A stretch of 64,000 nucleotides of DNA from Colwellia sp. (GTDB taxonomy: Bacteria; Pseudomonadota; Gammaproteobacteria; Enterobacterales; Alteromonadaceae): NCBI GenBank assembly GCA_026196955.1, contig JAPHTO010000049.1:1-64000 (forward strand), given 5' to 3'. Each line of letters starts with the position of its first letter. The stretch's first letter is position 1. Positions 1 through 9,613 of this stretch are shown here, piece by piece. Below the pieces are notes generated by a model that ran no database searches, was not told the DNA's origin, and worked only from the letters and a program-made list of their open reading frames with translations. The position numbers were made by a program, and so were the translations under genes.

Positions 1-101
1 CAGTCGTGTAGTTTCTGTTTGTTCGTTTTGTCATTTAACACCTCAATAATTGGATTATATTCCATTATTAAAGTGTCCTGTTTGATTATTGCAGATCAGA
101 G

Positions 102-842
102 TTGCTTAATTTAGGTTTTGATTTTGAATTATTTTCAATCATTGTTAGTAAAGCACAGCAATGTGAATCAACCACAATTGTATTGACTGAAAGAGAGCTT
201 ATCGTTAAAGGCTTGAAACAAAAAATATCAGCGAAATTAAAAAACAGAATAATCAACCGTTTGGAAGATTTTCAAGACTTTAAGTTAAAAATAAATAAAC
301 TTGATGATAATGGAAACCATATCTCAGATATAAGGGCAAGGTTTATTCATGATATTGATTGGGATAAAGGAAATAAATTTTTCAAAATTAAAGTAAGTAA
401 ACATTTCATGAGTCGTGATATTAGTGGTATTCCGAAAGAACTAATATTGTTAGATGATTTTAAAGCGTTTGATAAAGAACAGGAAAGAGCTTTATTTTTA
501 TATTTAGAAACTAAAAAGTTTAAAAATAAAAGAAGAACTCAGAAAGTAGTGACGCATCATGTTGATCAACTTCTTAAGCGTGTTTGCCCAAACTATAACG
601 ATAAAAATGATGCAAAAAAAGCTCTAACACATGCATTAAAAACCATGACAAGAGCTGGATACCTTAAAGAGTTCACTTTCTCAAAGAGAGAAAAAGATGA
701 TAAGCCTTTGTGCAACACTACCATGACACATACATTTTCTAAAACTCGCGAAGCTTATGTAAATAAAAGGGAACAAGAAAAAGCTAATAGACGAAAAAAA
801 AGAAAACAAGAAAAGAAAAATAAATTAGAAATTATAGGCTAG
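102..842 (+). CDS. Putative plasmid/ICE-like replication-initiator-type protein (uncertain)
   Basis: 246-aa ORF with TTG start; 'D..QERALFLYLETKK' and 'AKKALTHALKTMTRAGYLKEF' resemble winged-helix Rep architecture; very basic C-terminus. No catalytic motif. Confidence 0.4.
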   Translation: MLNLGFDFELFSIIVSKAQQCESTTIVLTERELIVKGLKQKISAKLKNRIINRLEDFQDFKLKINKLDDNGNHISDIRARFIHDIDWDKGNKFFKIKVSKHFMSRDISGIPKELILLDDFKAFDKEQERALFLYLETKKFKNKRRTQKVVTHHVDQLLKRVCPNYNDKNDAKKALTHALKTMTRAGYLKEFTFSKREKDDKPLCNTTMTHTFSKTREAYVNKREQEKANRRKKRKQEKKNKLEIIG

Positions 843-1008
843 TGGCCTATAACTGTAGTTTTACGCTTTCGAATTGTTGATAAGTCATTTAGTGAGTGTC
901 ATTAAGTGTAACAGTCATCAGAGCTTAACTAAATCTGACAGGCAGCAATAAGTTCAAAGGCGACAGTGGTATTCCCTTTCTATGTATTTGGCTACTAACT
1001 AACTTGCA

Positions 1009-2316
1009 TTAATCTTCATCTTCCCAATGATCTACTATACCGCCACTAACTGATTCAACCTCCAGCTCTCCTAAAGCATATTTACCAACTAAGACAGAAC
1101 TAATTACCTCTGCTCTTATTGTCATATCTCGTCCAGGAATATCGTGTTCTTTTCTATGAGAGCCTGAAGCAGAAGCATTGATAAAAGCGGTAAATTTTCC
1201 ATCAAACTTCGAAGAATCAATCCCTTCAATATTCACTTCATCATAAATAGTGTCTGATTCAGCTATCGCACCTGATGTACCATCATTTTCTAGTAAGCTA
1301 TAACTATCATTTTCACAGAGTTCAAGACTAAGTTGAGCTAAATCATCTATATTGGCAAACGCATAAGGAAGTTCATCAAAAACCATCCTTATATGATCAA
1401 ATAACATATCTGAAGTGAAATCCTCATTGTTAGAATTTTCTTCAGAAATAATTTCTTCCAGTTTTTTCGCTAACTCACTATCATCGTAATAGATATATTT
1501 AACGCTTGACAAGCTTTCGTTATCGAATTCTTCATCACTTAATAAAGACTTAAAATTATCATAACCAAATATTGCAGCTACTATTTTACAAGAAGCTGAT
1601 ACAGATAAAATAATGTCATCTTGTTTTAAACTGTCAGAAATTAATGATATAAATAAAAATGCTGAAGGAAAGCGATTTGAAGCCATAGCTGCTCTAACTT
1701 CAGCACTACTAAGATTAAAGCGTTGGCGTTCTAGTTCTTCTTGTCTTTCCTTTTTTTCTTTTTCAATATTAACTAAATCTCTTTTACTGTTAGCTTCGTC
1801 AGCTTTTGCTTTTGCTGCTATCGCTTTTTCTGTAAATCGAATAGTTCTTTGTTTTCTTTGTTTGGAGACTTCTTTCTTACGATCAATCTCCAATTGTATT
1901 ATTTGTTCCAAAAACTGTTTATCTGGATTAGCTTTCAATTTGGCTTTATTTAATTCCTCTTGTTGAGTAACTTTAATAAGGTCAATATCAACAGCTTGTT
2001 GATGCAATTTATCATTAACAGCCACTTGTAAAGCCTTTACAACTAATGAAAGCCAAGGAAATATAAATAGGTAAGAAAGGGTAAGTAGAAAAGGAATTAC
2101 AAATATTGAATTAAATGCAAAAAAGTCGCTACTCGACCAGTATTTATAAAATCCACTAATTCTTTGAGTCGCATTACCTTCACCAAAAAAAAGTAAGCCT
2201 ACATAGTGCCAATTACAAATAAGCCAAGAAGTTAAAAATGTTCCAATAACGGGATCACTAACTCTTGTTGTTGCGTTACCCACAACAGATGACCATATGT
2301 CCTCTAAAATCTTCAT
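1009..2316 (-). CDS. Membrane protein with two N-terminal TM segments, coiled coil and soluble C-terminal domain; likely partner of AbiH-like gene
   Basis: 435-aa ORF starting 6 nt downstream of the AbiH-like ORF; hydrophobic segments near residues 25-45 and 70-95, then K/E/R-rich helix. Confidence 0.75.
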   Translation of the reverse strand: MKILEDIWSSVVGNATTRVSDPVIGTFLTSWLICNWHYVGLLFFGEGNATQRISGFYKYWSSSDFFAFNSIFVIPFLLTLSYLFIFPWLSLVVKALQVAVNDKLHQQAVDIDLIKVTQQEELNKAKLKANPDKQFLEQIIQLEIDRKKEVSKQRKQRTIRFTEKAIAAKAKADEANSKRDLVNIEKEKKERQEELERQRFNLSSAEVRAAMASNRFPSAFLFISLISDSLKQDDIILSVSASCKIVAAIFGYDNFKSLLSDEEFDNESLSSVKYIYYDDSELAKKLEEIISEENSNNEDFTSDMLFDHIRMVFDELPYAFANIDDLAQLSLELCENDSYSLLENDGTSGAIAESDTIYDEVNIEGIDSSKFDGKFTAFINASASGSHRKEHDIPGRDMTIRAEVISSVLVGKYALGELEVESVSGGIVDHWEDED

Positions 2317-2322
2317 TTTCTA

Positions 2323-3276
2323 TTAATCCGTAGTATACAAATGTTGTAAATCAGTGAGTTTAATAAGTTGATAAAACTCAGAACTGATATTCAAGTGTTC
2401 GAGGGTGAATTCTATTTCTTCTTTTTCATTTTGATCGTAATAGGAAACACACCAATGACAATCTGATTTTACTGTACTCGCAATATTTTCAATGTATTCC
2501 ATATCAACATCAGACATTGAATGACCAAAAATAAAGACTTCTTTGATATCTGATAAATCGCTAAAATAATCTGAGTTTTCTTTGATAATGCTATTGGTGT
2601 TTTTAAATGAGTTTAGAAAATAGCTATTAACGGTGCTAACACAGTTATCGTATATTGGATTATGCTGATCAGACATATATTCAGTCCACTGCTCTAGAGT
2701 CTCTTCTGATGCATCTTTGGGAGGAGTAGCTTCTATCTTTTCATCAATAAATAATTCAGGATCCGTTGAGTGGCCTAAAGTTATTCCCTCTTTTTCACTA
2801 GCAATACCATGAATGTAAAAAATATTTTCATTAGGGATTAAATATTCTTTCTCTAAAGTCTTTGAGTAATTGAAACTGATAAATTTTGCATCTATGCCTA
2901 TTTGAATTAGTTTACTTCTATCAATTCCTTTGGCTTCTGCTTTTAAAATAAACTCACTGAACTCTCTGCGTAAATCATTAGTTAATAAATCAAGATAAGT
3001 ATCAGTTTCAATACCCATTGCATTTCGGCCTCTATCACTTGTATCGTCATAATACTCCAATAAGTAATCAACCAAGCCATCCTTATCAATATTAGCTAGG
3101 TTCTCTTCAAATTTAGACCATAATTTTTGGTCAATTCCTTCAATGAAGTAGTATTTATTAAGGCTATCGAGTAATTGAATATGATGAGTTTTAAGATGAT
3201 GTTCAAAATCGGTATAACTTGTCGATAAACCGTGATGTAAGTCGAATCCATTCCCAATGATGTAAAGCTTACTCAT
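2323..3276 (-). CDS. AbiH-family abortive infection protein
   Basis: N-terminal 'LYIIGNGFDLHHGLSTSYTDFEHHL' and 'FISFNYSKTLE...IFYIHG' match AbiH family (PF14253) signatures. Confidence 0.85.
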   Translation of the reverse strand: MSKLYIIGNGFDLHHGLSTSYTDFEHHLKTHHIQLLDSLNKYYFIEGIDQKLWSKFEENLANIDKDGLVDYLLEYYDDTSDRGRNAMGIETDTYLDLLTNDLRREFSEFILKAEAKGIDRSKLIQIGIDAKFISFNYSKTLEKEYLIPNENIFYIHGIASEKEGITLGHSTDPELFIDEKIEATPPKDASEETLEQWTEYMSDQHNPIYDNCVSTVNSYFLNSFKNTNSIIKENSDYFSDLSDIKEVFIFGHSMSDVDMEYIENIASTVKSDCHWCVSYYDQNEKEEIEFTLEHLNISSEFYQLIKLTDLQHLYTTD

Positions 3277-3623
3277 TTCCGACAGCTCCTAGCTAAAGCC
3301 AAAATTATCTAAAAAGCACAGAATTAAAAATAGCTCCGTATTTCTAAATCCACTATAGAGCGTTTAAAAGTGCGAAACAAATAAATATCAATAACTTATT
3401 TATATTCTTCCTGCAAGATCATTATAGTCGTTGGAGTTTAGTTATAAACGCTAACTTTTTTCACAAAAGCGGAATAAGAAAATGAAGGTGAAAATTGATT
3501 CAAATTATATATTGAATCGAAAAATACTGAAATCTATTAAAAATATGGTTTAATCCTAATTGTATAAATTTGATAAGCTCGCACGATAGACTATAAAAGC
3601 TACTTACAAGGATTTATTTACTT

Positions 3624-4364
3624 ATGGCTTTCACCATACCTTTTACATCTGCCGAGATAACAGCATTCAAAGATATTGTATTAGCACTATCAGCTTTGGC
3701 TACAGCTAGTGCAGCAGTAGCTACAGCTACATTTGCCTATATTGGATTGAATAAGTGGAAAAGTGAAGCTAGATTTCAGGATAGGTTTCAGTTAGCTAAA
3801 TCGGTTGTAGAGACTGCATATAAAGCTAGTGAAGTAACATCTAGATTAGCTGCTCCTGTTTATATATTGCATACAGGAAATCTAGCAGAAAGACTTCCTG
3901 ATGAAAAAATAAAGCCTCTAAACGAATTTAAGGAAAAGTTGTTTAGTCTGCATATACAAGCTCGTGCATTATATGGAGAAAAACAATCTAAACCCATTAA
4001 AGATTACATATTAGCAATCGATGATGTACTAGCTGCCTGTCAAATATTTTTAGATAATTACAACCATATAAAAGAGGTTAATGCAGCACTCGTGTCTGGT
4101 GAAATTACTGGTGCAGACGAATCAGAACAAGCTAAAATTGAGATTGAAGCATTTACTGAGCGTATGAATAAAAGTAAATTCTACGTAATACAGAGACCTA
4201 ACATGAAGAAGCTTAAAGCTCTCAAAGGGTTTGCATCTTTTGCTTTGGAACATGAATTTTTACACTTTACTAATAAGGATGAGATTACAGGAGTGGTCTA
4301 CGATTCTGAACAAGATGCATTAGATGTATTGGTTACATCTATGCAATCATATCTTGCTGACTGA
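3624..4364 (+). CDS. Hypothetical protein with single N-terminal TM segment
   Basis: 246-aa ORF; TM-like 'IVLALSALATASAAVATATFAYIGL' followed by a helical cytosolic region. Confidence 0.6.
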   Translation: MAFTIPFTSAEITAFKDIVLALSALATASAAVATATFAYIGLNKWKSEARFQDRFQLAKSVVETAYKASEVTSRLAAPVYILHTGNLAERLPDEKIKPLNEFKEKLFSLHIQARALYGEKQSKPIKDYILAIDDVLAACQIFLDNYNHIKEVNAALVSGEITGADESEQAKIEIEAFTERMNKSKFYVIQRPNMKKLKALKGFASFALEHEFLHFTNKDEITGVVYDSEQDALDVLVTSMQSYLAD

Positions 4365-4533
4365 GTTACCCTGTTTAGTGATTCTTAACTAATGTTAATA
4401 TCTTATTGGCGCATTTTGACGTTAGGTGAATGACCGCTTTGGTGGCTCAGGAGCCAGTCAGGGGTAGGAACAACTAGAGTTGATGCGTCTATACCTCCTG
4501 CACAGTCCAATAATATATTGTTGATAAATGAGG

Positions 4534-4701
4534 TCATTCGCTATTGGAGATAATGTTTTTATAGCTAAATATATTCATCTCTACAGATTGATTCCAATCA
4601 TTTAGAAGTTGAGAAAATTCGTTCATTTCATGAGGGGTAGCGGTTTCGTTAAGAGCTTTTTCTGAGAGATGATTTAACCGTTCAAATTCGTCCTGATTCA
4701 T
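4534..4701 (-). CDS. Small hypothetical protein, 55 aa
   Basis: Not in ORF track (short). Translates MNQDEFERLNHLSEKALNETATPHEMNEFSQLLNDWNQSVEMNIFSYKNIISNSE*; AGGAA-type RBS upstream; coding-like composition. Confidence 0.55.
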   Translation of the reverse strand: MNQDEFERLNHLSEKALNETATPHEMNEFSQLLNDWNQSVEMNIFSYKNIISNSE

Positions 4702-4930
4702 AGTAAAACATTCCTTGTTTATTTGTATTTAAACTATGGCTCAAAACTTTAGATAATACAAATTACTTAATAAAAACTGCTACTTGAGTTGCTAGACCAC
4801 TATAGTGGCAGATCTGCCTAATTATTGAAGGAATTCGTTGATTTAATTAAGTGGGTCATATAAGTCGTATATTAAAAACAATGACACAGTAATGTGCCAT
4901 TGTATTTTCAAAAAAGTAATTCGTATTAAT

Positions 4931-4993
4931 AATTAAAATAATTAAAATAATTAAAATAATTAAAATAATTAAAATAATTAAAATAATTAAAAT
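4931..4993. repeat. Tandem repeat, 7 copies of 9-mer AATTAAAAT
   Basis: Seven consecutive identical 9-nt units read directly, ending just after the stop codon of the 4995-5831 gene. Confidence 0.95.
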
Positions 4994-4994
4994 A

Positions 4995-5831
4995 TTAAAA
5001 AATAATAAAATAAAACAATATGGCTAATATTCCACCAAGGATCATTTTGACTTGTTCACGTTTTAATTGTGATTGATGGCTGCAAATAATATCAGTACCT
5101 TTATCTAATAATGAATTTACCAATGGCTTAACAAGATGATAAATAGATTTTATAGCATTAAATACTTTAGCAATTATGTTATTCAATATTATTTTTAATT
5201 TTAGAATAACGCTGTTTTTAGTTTCTGTATCGGGTTCAATGTTATTAGATAATTCTGCCTCAGATAACTCAATTTTCTTACCTGTAATAGCAGCATTAAG
5301 AGCTTTATTTTCTTTAAAGCGAGGTGAAAATATTCCCCCAATGATACCGACAAGTGAAATAGGTAATAACGTCATGACTAGGATAATATTTAACGGTGGA
5401 GTCGAATATTGCCTCAAATGAAAAGGAGATGACTTGATGACCTCGTTTAAAGCACGTACCACATGTTTAAATTCAAAATTAAGACCTCTTGCTTCTCTAG
5501 CTGATTTAGCTACTTCCAAAACATCAAATACTTGTGATAGGAACGTACTAAGTACAATTGCTATAAAGATAAATGATATAACTCGACCTAGGGTTTTATT
5601 GATACCAAGTGCGTAAACAATTGTAGCTATCACAGCTAACACCATTAAAAATGTTGGCTCAAAAATATTATATAAATTAAGTGTTTTATCTGACCATTCA
5701 CCTAAATCAGCTAATGAAAGTGACATTGATATCAAGAATAGTATAAAAAAACTAGCTCCTAACTTATTCATTAGCTTTACATGTTTTAATGCGTCACTGG
5801 CATTAAAAGTTACTGCTTGACTTTTTTCCAT
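4995..5831 (-). CDS. Multi-pass membrane protein, unknown function
   Basis: 278 aa; at least four hydrophobic segments. Confidence 0.6.
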   Translation of the reverse strand: MEKSQAVTFNASDALKHVKLMNKLGASFFILFLISMSLSLADLGEWSDKTLNLYNIFEPTFLMVLAVIATIVYALGINKTLGRVISFIFIAIVLSTFLSQVFDVLEVAKSAREARGLNFEFKHVVRALNEVIKSSPFHLRQYSTPPLNIILVMTLLPISLVGIIGGIFSPRFKENKALNAAITGKKIELSEAELSNNIEPDTETKNSVILKLKIILNNIIAKVFNAIKSIYHLVKPLVNSLLDKGTDIICSHQSQLKREQVKMILGGILAILFYFIIF

Positions 5832-5867
5832 GTTAATTCCTTATTGTTGAATTTTTTTATCCAAAAA

Positions 5868-5896
5868 AAAGCACCAGACAATATGCATGGTGCTTT
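5868..5896 (-). terminator. Rho-independent terminator of the PEP-CTERM gene
   Basis: AAAGCACC...GGTGCTTT stem followed on the minus strand by a T-run. Confidence 0.7.
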
Positions 5897-5912
5897 GTTA
5901 ATTTATTTAAAT

Positions 5913-6590
5913 TTATAAAATTCTTTTATTGAATTTACGTGATGCTAAACCAAGCATACCTAATGCAAAAATAGCTAAAGTAGTGGGTTCAGGGACTGAG
6001 GTTGTGCGAACTAATGCAATTCCAAATCCGCCATATTGTTTGTTAGTAAAAACATCACTTCGTAGTGATACTGAGTTTGTTTTTTGTCTCATGAAGGGAG
6101 CAAGTTCGTAATCATCAGTAACACTAGCTATGTTATATAATCCATCGGCATCTAAATCATTGCCGAATATAGCAGAAGTTTCTTTTTGCAAATCCCACCA
6201 ACCTTCTGTTAATCCACGAGTAAATCCAAACAGAGAGAGAAATTGTAGTTCAGGATCAATAGTAATATCTTCACCACGCTCAAAAGGAGAGGTTAGAAAT
6301 TGTGATGTATTTTCATCTGCATCCCATAAATTGTGAGAGGCCAAACCAAAAGAGTTAAATAGTTCGCTCATTTGCTGATTTGAAGCTAACTTCCAACCAT
6401 CTGCACCGTATAATGACAAGGCAACATCTATTGACGTAAGGAACGTTACATCCCATTGTAACCACTCCATACCTTTACCAGATATAACATTTGTATCTTC
6501 ATTTAACGTATAGCCGTTATGGGTTATTAAGCCTGCGCTCGAAGTAAAGCTAGTAAATATAAAAAGTAATCCTAAAAAAAATTTTTTCAT
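5913..6590 (-). CDS. PEP-CTERM sorting-domain exported protein
   Basis: Signal peptide 'MKKFFLGLLFIFTSFTSSA'; C-terminal 'VPEPTTLAIFALGMLGLASRKFNKRIL' is a canonical PEP-CTERM tail. Confidence 0.9.
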   Translation of the reverse strand: MKKFFLGLLFIFTSFTSSAGLITHNGYTLNEDTNVISGKGMEWLQWDVTFLTSIDVALSLYGADGWKLASNQQMSELFNSFGLASHNLWDADENTSQFLTSPFERGEDITIDPELQFLSLFGFTRGLTEGWWDLQKETSAIFGNDLDADGLYNIASVTDDYELAPFMRQKTNSVSLRSDVFTNKQYGGFGIALVRTTSVPEPTTLAIFALGMLGLASRKFNKRIL

Positions 6591-6609
6591 AATAATAATT
6601 CCTTGTGAA

Positions 6610-6945
6610 TTACATATTTAGACCAGTGATTTTAAAATCACCATCAACGTTTTCGACTACAATGGGCATAGGCATTGGCTCATCGCCTAATATAAAAATA
6701 TATTTTTCTTCAGATACTTTTTTTACCTTTTGCCCACAACTTGCTTTTTGCCTTTCAGAATCAGAAATGAATGGGAATTTGATCAGCTTTGGATCTGTGC
6801 TGAGGGTTTGGAGTGTGTCAACGTCCTTGTTTTTAAAAGCTTCACAATAATCAGCAATCACTGCTCTTGCGTTATCTTCAGGGGAGCTACAGGCAGATAA
6901 AGCAATGCATGTAGTAGAAATTAATAATAGGTTTGAAATTTTCAT
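6610..6945 (-). CDS. Small lipoprotein
   Basis: Lipobox 'ALSACSS'; 111 aa. Confidence 0.65.
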   Translation of the reverse strand: MKISNLLLISTTCIALSACSSPEDNARAVIADYCEAFKNKDVDTLQTLSTDPKLIKFPFISDSERQKASCGQKVKKVSEEKYIFILGDEPMPMPIVVENVDGDFKITGLNM

Positions 6946-6970
6946 AAATTATCCTTTAAAATATCAGTAA

Positions 6971-7348
6971 TTAGCTAACTACTGAGTAAAATCCATTTTT
7001 TTTCATTATGGCAAAGCGAAACTTAGCCTTGCCGCCAAATGTTGCTAAAGTGAACTTTTTGCTACCTTTAGATTTTTCGGTCAAGGTTACTTCTGAGCAA
7101 TCTATGTTATCTATGAAATCAGAAAACTCGTCTTTTCTTGATATTTTTTTCATTCGTTTAAAAAACTTATCATCAACATTTGGCTTTAATTGTTCTAAGT
7201 TTGCATCTGTTATCGCATTACATATCGTATTTGCGAACTCTTCGTATGAAAACTCACTTAATTCTTTTTGAGTTTTTAAACTGTCTCCACAAGCTGACAA
7301 ACCAAATGATACAAAACCGACAATCCCTATTACCTTCAAAAACTTCAT
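6971..7348 (-). CDS. Small lipoprotein
   Basis: Lipobox 'GLSACGD'; 125 aa. Confidence 0.65.
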   Translation of the reverse strand: MKFLKVIGIVGFVSFGLSACGDSLKTQKELSEFSYEEFANTICNAITDANLEQLKPNVDDKFFKRMKKISRKDEFSDFIDNIDCSEVTLTEKSKGSKKFTLATFGGKAKFRFAIMKKNGFYSVVS

Positions 7349-7456
7349 TTAGCACCTCGCTACTTATAAATAATCGCATATCCAACCTGAGGTTGGAGCG
7401 GTAAACTTTAATTAAAATTATTCTTGTTGTCAATTATTTAGCAATTGATGAATTAA

Positions 7457-7687
7457 ATGAAAAAACTTGATAGCAAAAGTATTGATAAACTTGTTGGAGA
7501 AAACTTAAAGCGAATAAGAGAGGAGCAAGGAAAAAGCCAGCAACATATAGGTGATCTAATTGAACTAACTAATCAGCAAATTTCTAAGTTTGAAAGAGGT
7601 ATAAATGGTTTTAACGTAAGCCAGTTATATATTATTGCTCAAGATTGTGATGTGGATATGAATTATTTTTTTGATTTAAATGAATAA
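7457..7687 (+). CDS. XRE-family HTH transcriptional regulator
   Basis: 'LKRIREEQGKSQQHIGDLIELTNQQISKFERGINGFNVSQLYIIAQ' is a classic Cro/CI HTH. Confidence 0.9.
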   Translation: MKKLDSKSIDKLVGENLKRIREEQGKSQQHIGDLIELTNQQISKFERGINGFNVSQLYIIAQDCDVDMNYFFDLNE

Positions 7688-7779
7688 TAATTGTATAGAA
7701 GTTGATACCTACTAGTTTGTGACTTTTTAAAGGTTATGGGTTAATACCCAATAACCTAGCGATGCTTACTTTTTTATTT

Positions 7780-8748
7780 TTATTCATTTTGTAAAATTGA
7801 ACATAATTGGTTTCTAGAAATATTTTTCATCTTTTCGTTATTTATTAACTCTTCTTCGGCATCAGTTAGGCAAAAATTCAAACCAGCATCATTTAAATAG
7901 CCCTTAGAAGTTGCTGTAAAATACCCCAATGAAATATTGGTTTTTTTATTACTTCTAGATTTTCTTTTACTCATGTTTATTTTAGGCTCTGATGGGGGAT
8001 CAATTAATATCAACCCATTACAAATATTATGATGAATATCTTCCCCTTTTTTGTCTATATACCTTAATCTATATGAGTTAGAGAAGAATATATTCCTGAA
8101 ATGTTTTATTAAATGTTCATCAGGGTCTATGCTTTTCAGTTGACTAATTAATAGAGTGAAACTGAAATGATGGTTAATAAACTCGTTGAGCATTTGTGGT
8201 CTATTTTTAGTTAAAATATCTTTACCTGCACTATAATTTTCTTCTGATCTAGCAAGTAAATTATCATAAGTAATTCTCTTTAATTTTCTGATACTTTTAG
8301 ACTCACTAATATTAACTGTTAAGGTTGAATTTTCATGGAAATTAGTAATTAATTCAGGTGGTTTTAATGATCTCAGTTTGTCTTGGGAGCGTTTTTCATC
8401 TGATGTATTACTAACAGCTACATCATGGATTTGATGTAATAATTTTATAATAAGCTTTATATTTTGATATTTTTTATGATTACTTTTTTGCAACCAATAA
8501 ATATATTTATTCGCATACCGTTCAGATTCAACAGGTACAATTAATACACTATCTTCATCATCAATAAATTCATGCTCCAATAGTTCAAGAGCATCAAAAA
8601 ACAGCTTGTACAATGTTCTAATTGGCTGATCATGTTTAATTAATACATCAGTAATTTGTTGGTTTATTTCTTCAACTTTAATTGCTATACAATTTTCTTT
8701 TTTATGTATTTCCTCATTTATTATTTTAACAAAGTCTTTTATTTTCAT
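7780..8748 (-). CDS. Hypothetical protein
   Basis: 322-aa ORF without overlapping competitors; no motif recognised. Confidence 0.55.
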   Translation of the reverse strand: MKIKDFVKIINEEIHKKENCIAIKVEEINQQITDVLIKHDQPIRTLYKLFFDALELLEHEFIDDEDSVLIVPVESERYANKYIYWLQKSNHKKYQNIKLIIKLLHQIHDVAVSNTSDEKRSQDKLRSLKPPELITNFHENSTLTVNISESKSIRKLKRITYDNLLARSEENYSAGKDILTKNRPQMLNEFINHHFSFTLLISQLKSIDPDEHLIKHFRNIFFSNSYRLRYIDKKGEDIHHNICNGLILIDPPSEPKINMSKRKSRSNKKTNISLGYFTATSKGYLNDAGLNFCLTDAEEELINNEKMKNISRNQLCSILQNE

Positions 8749-8863
8749 TTTTTCCCTCTATATTATAATAAGTTATGGGTTAATAACCCATGACTTCAAT
8801 ATTGCATAGAAACAAAACGAATCAATAGCAAACAATAATTAAATTTCTAGGAGTCATGATTTC

Positions 8864-9037
8864 ATGGAAGAAATAGGTACAGATCCACCAGTCGTTTTAG
8901 TCAAAACATGGTTAGAGTTGCTGAGAAATTCAGAAGAAACTATGGCAAGAGACAGAGCAAATAAAATGCTACTTGGTGCTTTTGGTGATGATATGGCAGC
9001 AGTAGTTAAATTTATGAAAAAGCATAATATTAAGTAA
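8864..9037 (+). CDS. Small hypothetical protein, 57 aa
   Basis: Not in ORF track (short). MEEIGTDPPVVLVKTWLELLRNSEETMARDRANKMLLGAFGDDMAAVVKFMKKHNIK*; AGGAG about 10 nt upstream. Confidence 0.6.
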   Translation: MEEIGTDPPVVLVKTWLELLRNSEETMARDRANKMLLGAFGDDMAAVVKFMKKHNIK

Positions 9038-9223
9038 TTATGTGCTAATAACCTATAATCAGTTAATAATATAAAATGTGATTTTGATTGAGTAATCAGC
9101 GAATTATCCTTTACCTCTAAATGGAGCTATCTGTTTAAGATTAGTGGTTAAATATAGCCTTCATTCATTTGAATAGTAAAAGCCAACATTGAGCTGGCTT
9201 TATAGTTAAAATAAATATTACCG

Positions 9224-9601
9224 TTATTTTTTAAAAACATGATGTTTTTTTAATTTTTTATAAATAAGTTTAAATTCATCTTCATCCACTTCAAAGTTAG
9301 TTGATGCATCATTTTCTTTAACTGCTTCAATCAAATCGTTATCAATAGAAATAAACTTATAATCTGGCTCGCAAACAAAATTTAAAAGGTTAAGTTGTTG
9401 AGTGGTGCTCAATTCTTCAAAATATTCTGCATCTTTATTAAAATCTTGTACTTCACTAGCAATAGCTTCATTATCCCAATGCCATTTTTCGGCTAATTCC
9501 TTAAACCAAACTTCTAATGCATTTCCTGATTCTTTTAATAAAACAGACTGGCTAGGTTTTGCTAGATAATTAATCATTATATACCCGTAGTTGTTGTACA
9601 T
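9224..9601 (-). CDS. Hypothetical protein
   Basis: 125-aa ORF, tandem with the next gene. Confidence 0.5.
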   Translation of the reverse strand: MYNNYGYIMINYLAKPSQSVLLKESGNALEVWFKELAEKWHWDNEAIASEVQDFNKDAEYFEELSTTQQLNLLNFVCEPDYKFISIDNDLIEAVKENDASTNFEVDEDEFKLIYKKLKKHHVFKK

Positions 9602-9613
9602 ATTAATTACTCC

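Noticed and set aside
1613-1966. 117-aa ORF antisense to the AbiH partner gene
   Set aside because: Shadow ORF; the minus-strand gene has the coherent protein features.
4415-4545. Possible integron attC site (GTTAGGT present at the start of the dyad)
   Set aside because: No matching RYYYAAC box at a suitable distance and no integron integrase seen; arms do not follow the attC layout.
5176-6336. Small plus-strand ORFs at 5176-5421, 5434-5616, 5929-6111 and 6130-6336
   Set aside because: Antisense to the membrane protein and the PEP-CTERM gene; no RBS or recognisable motifs.
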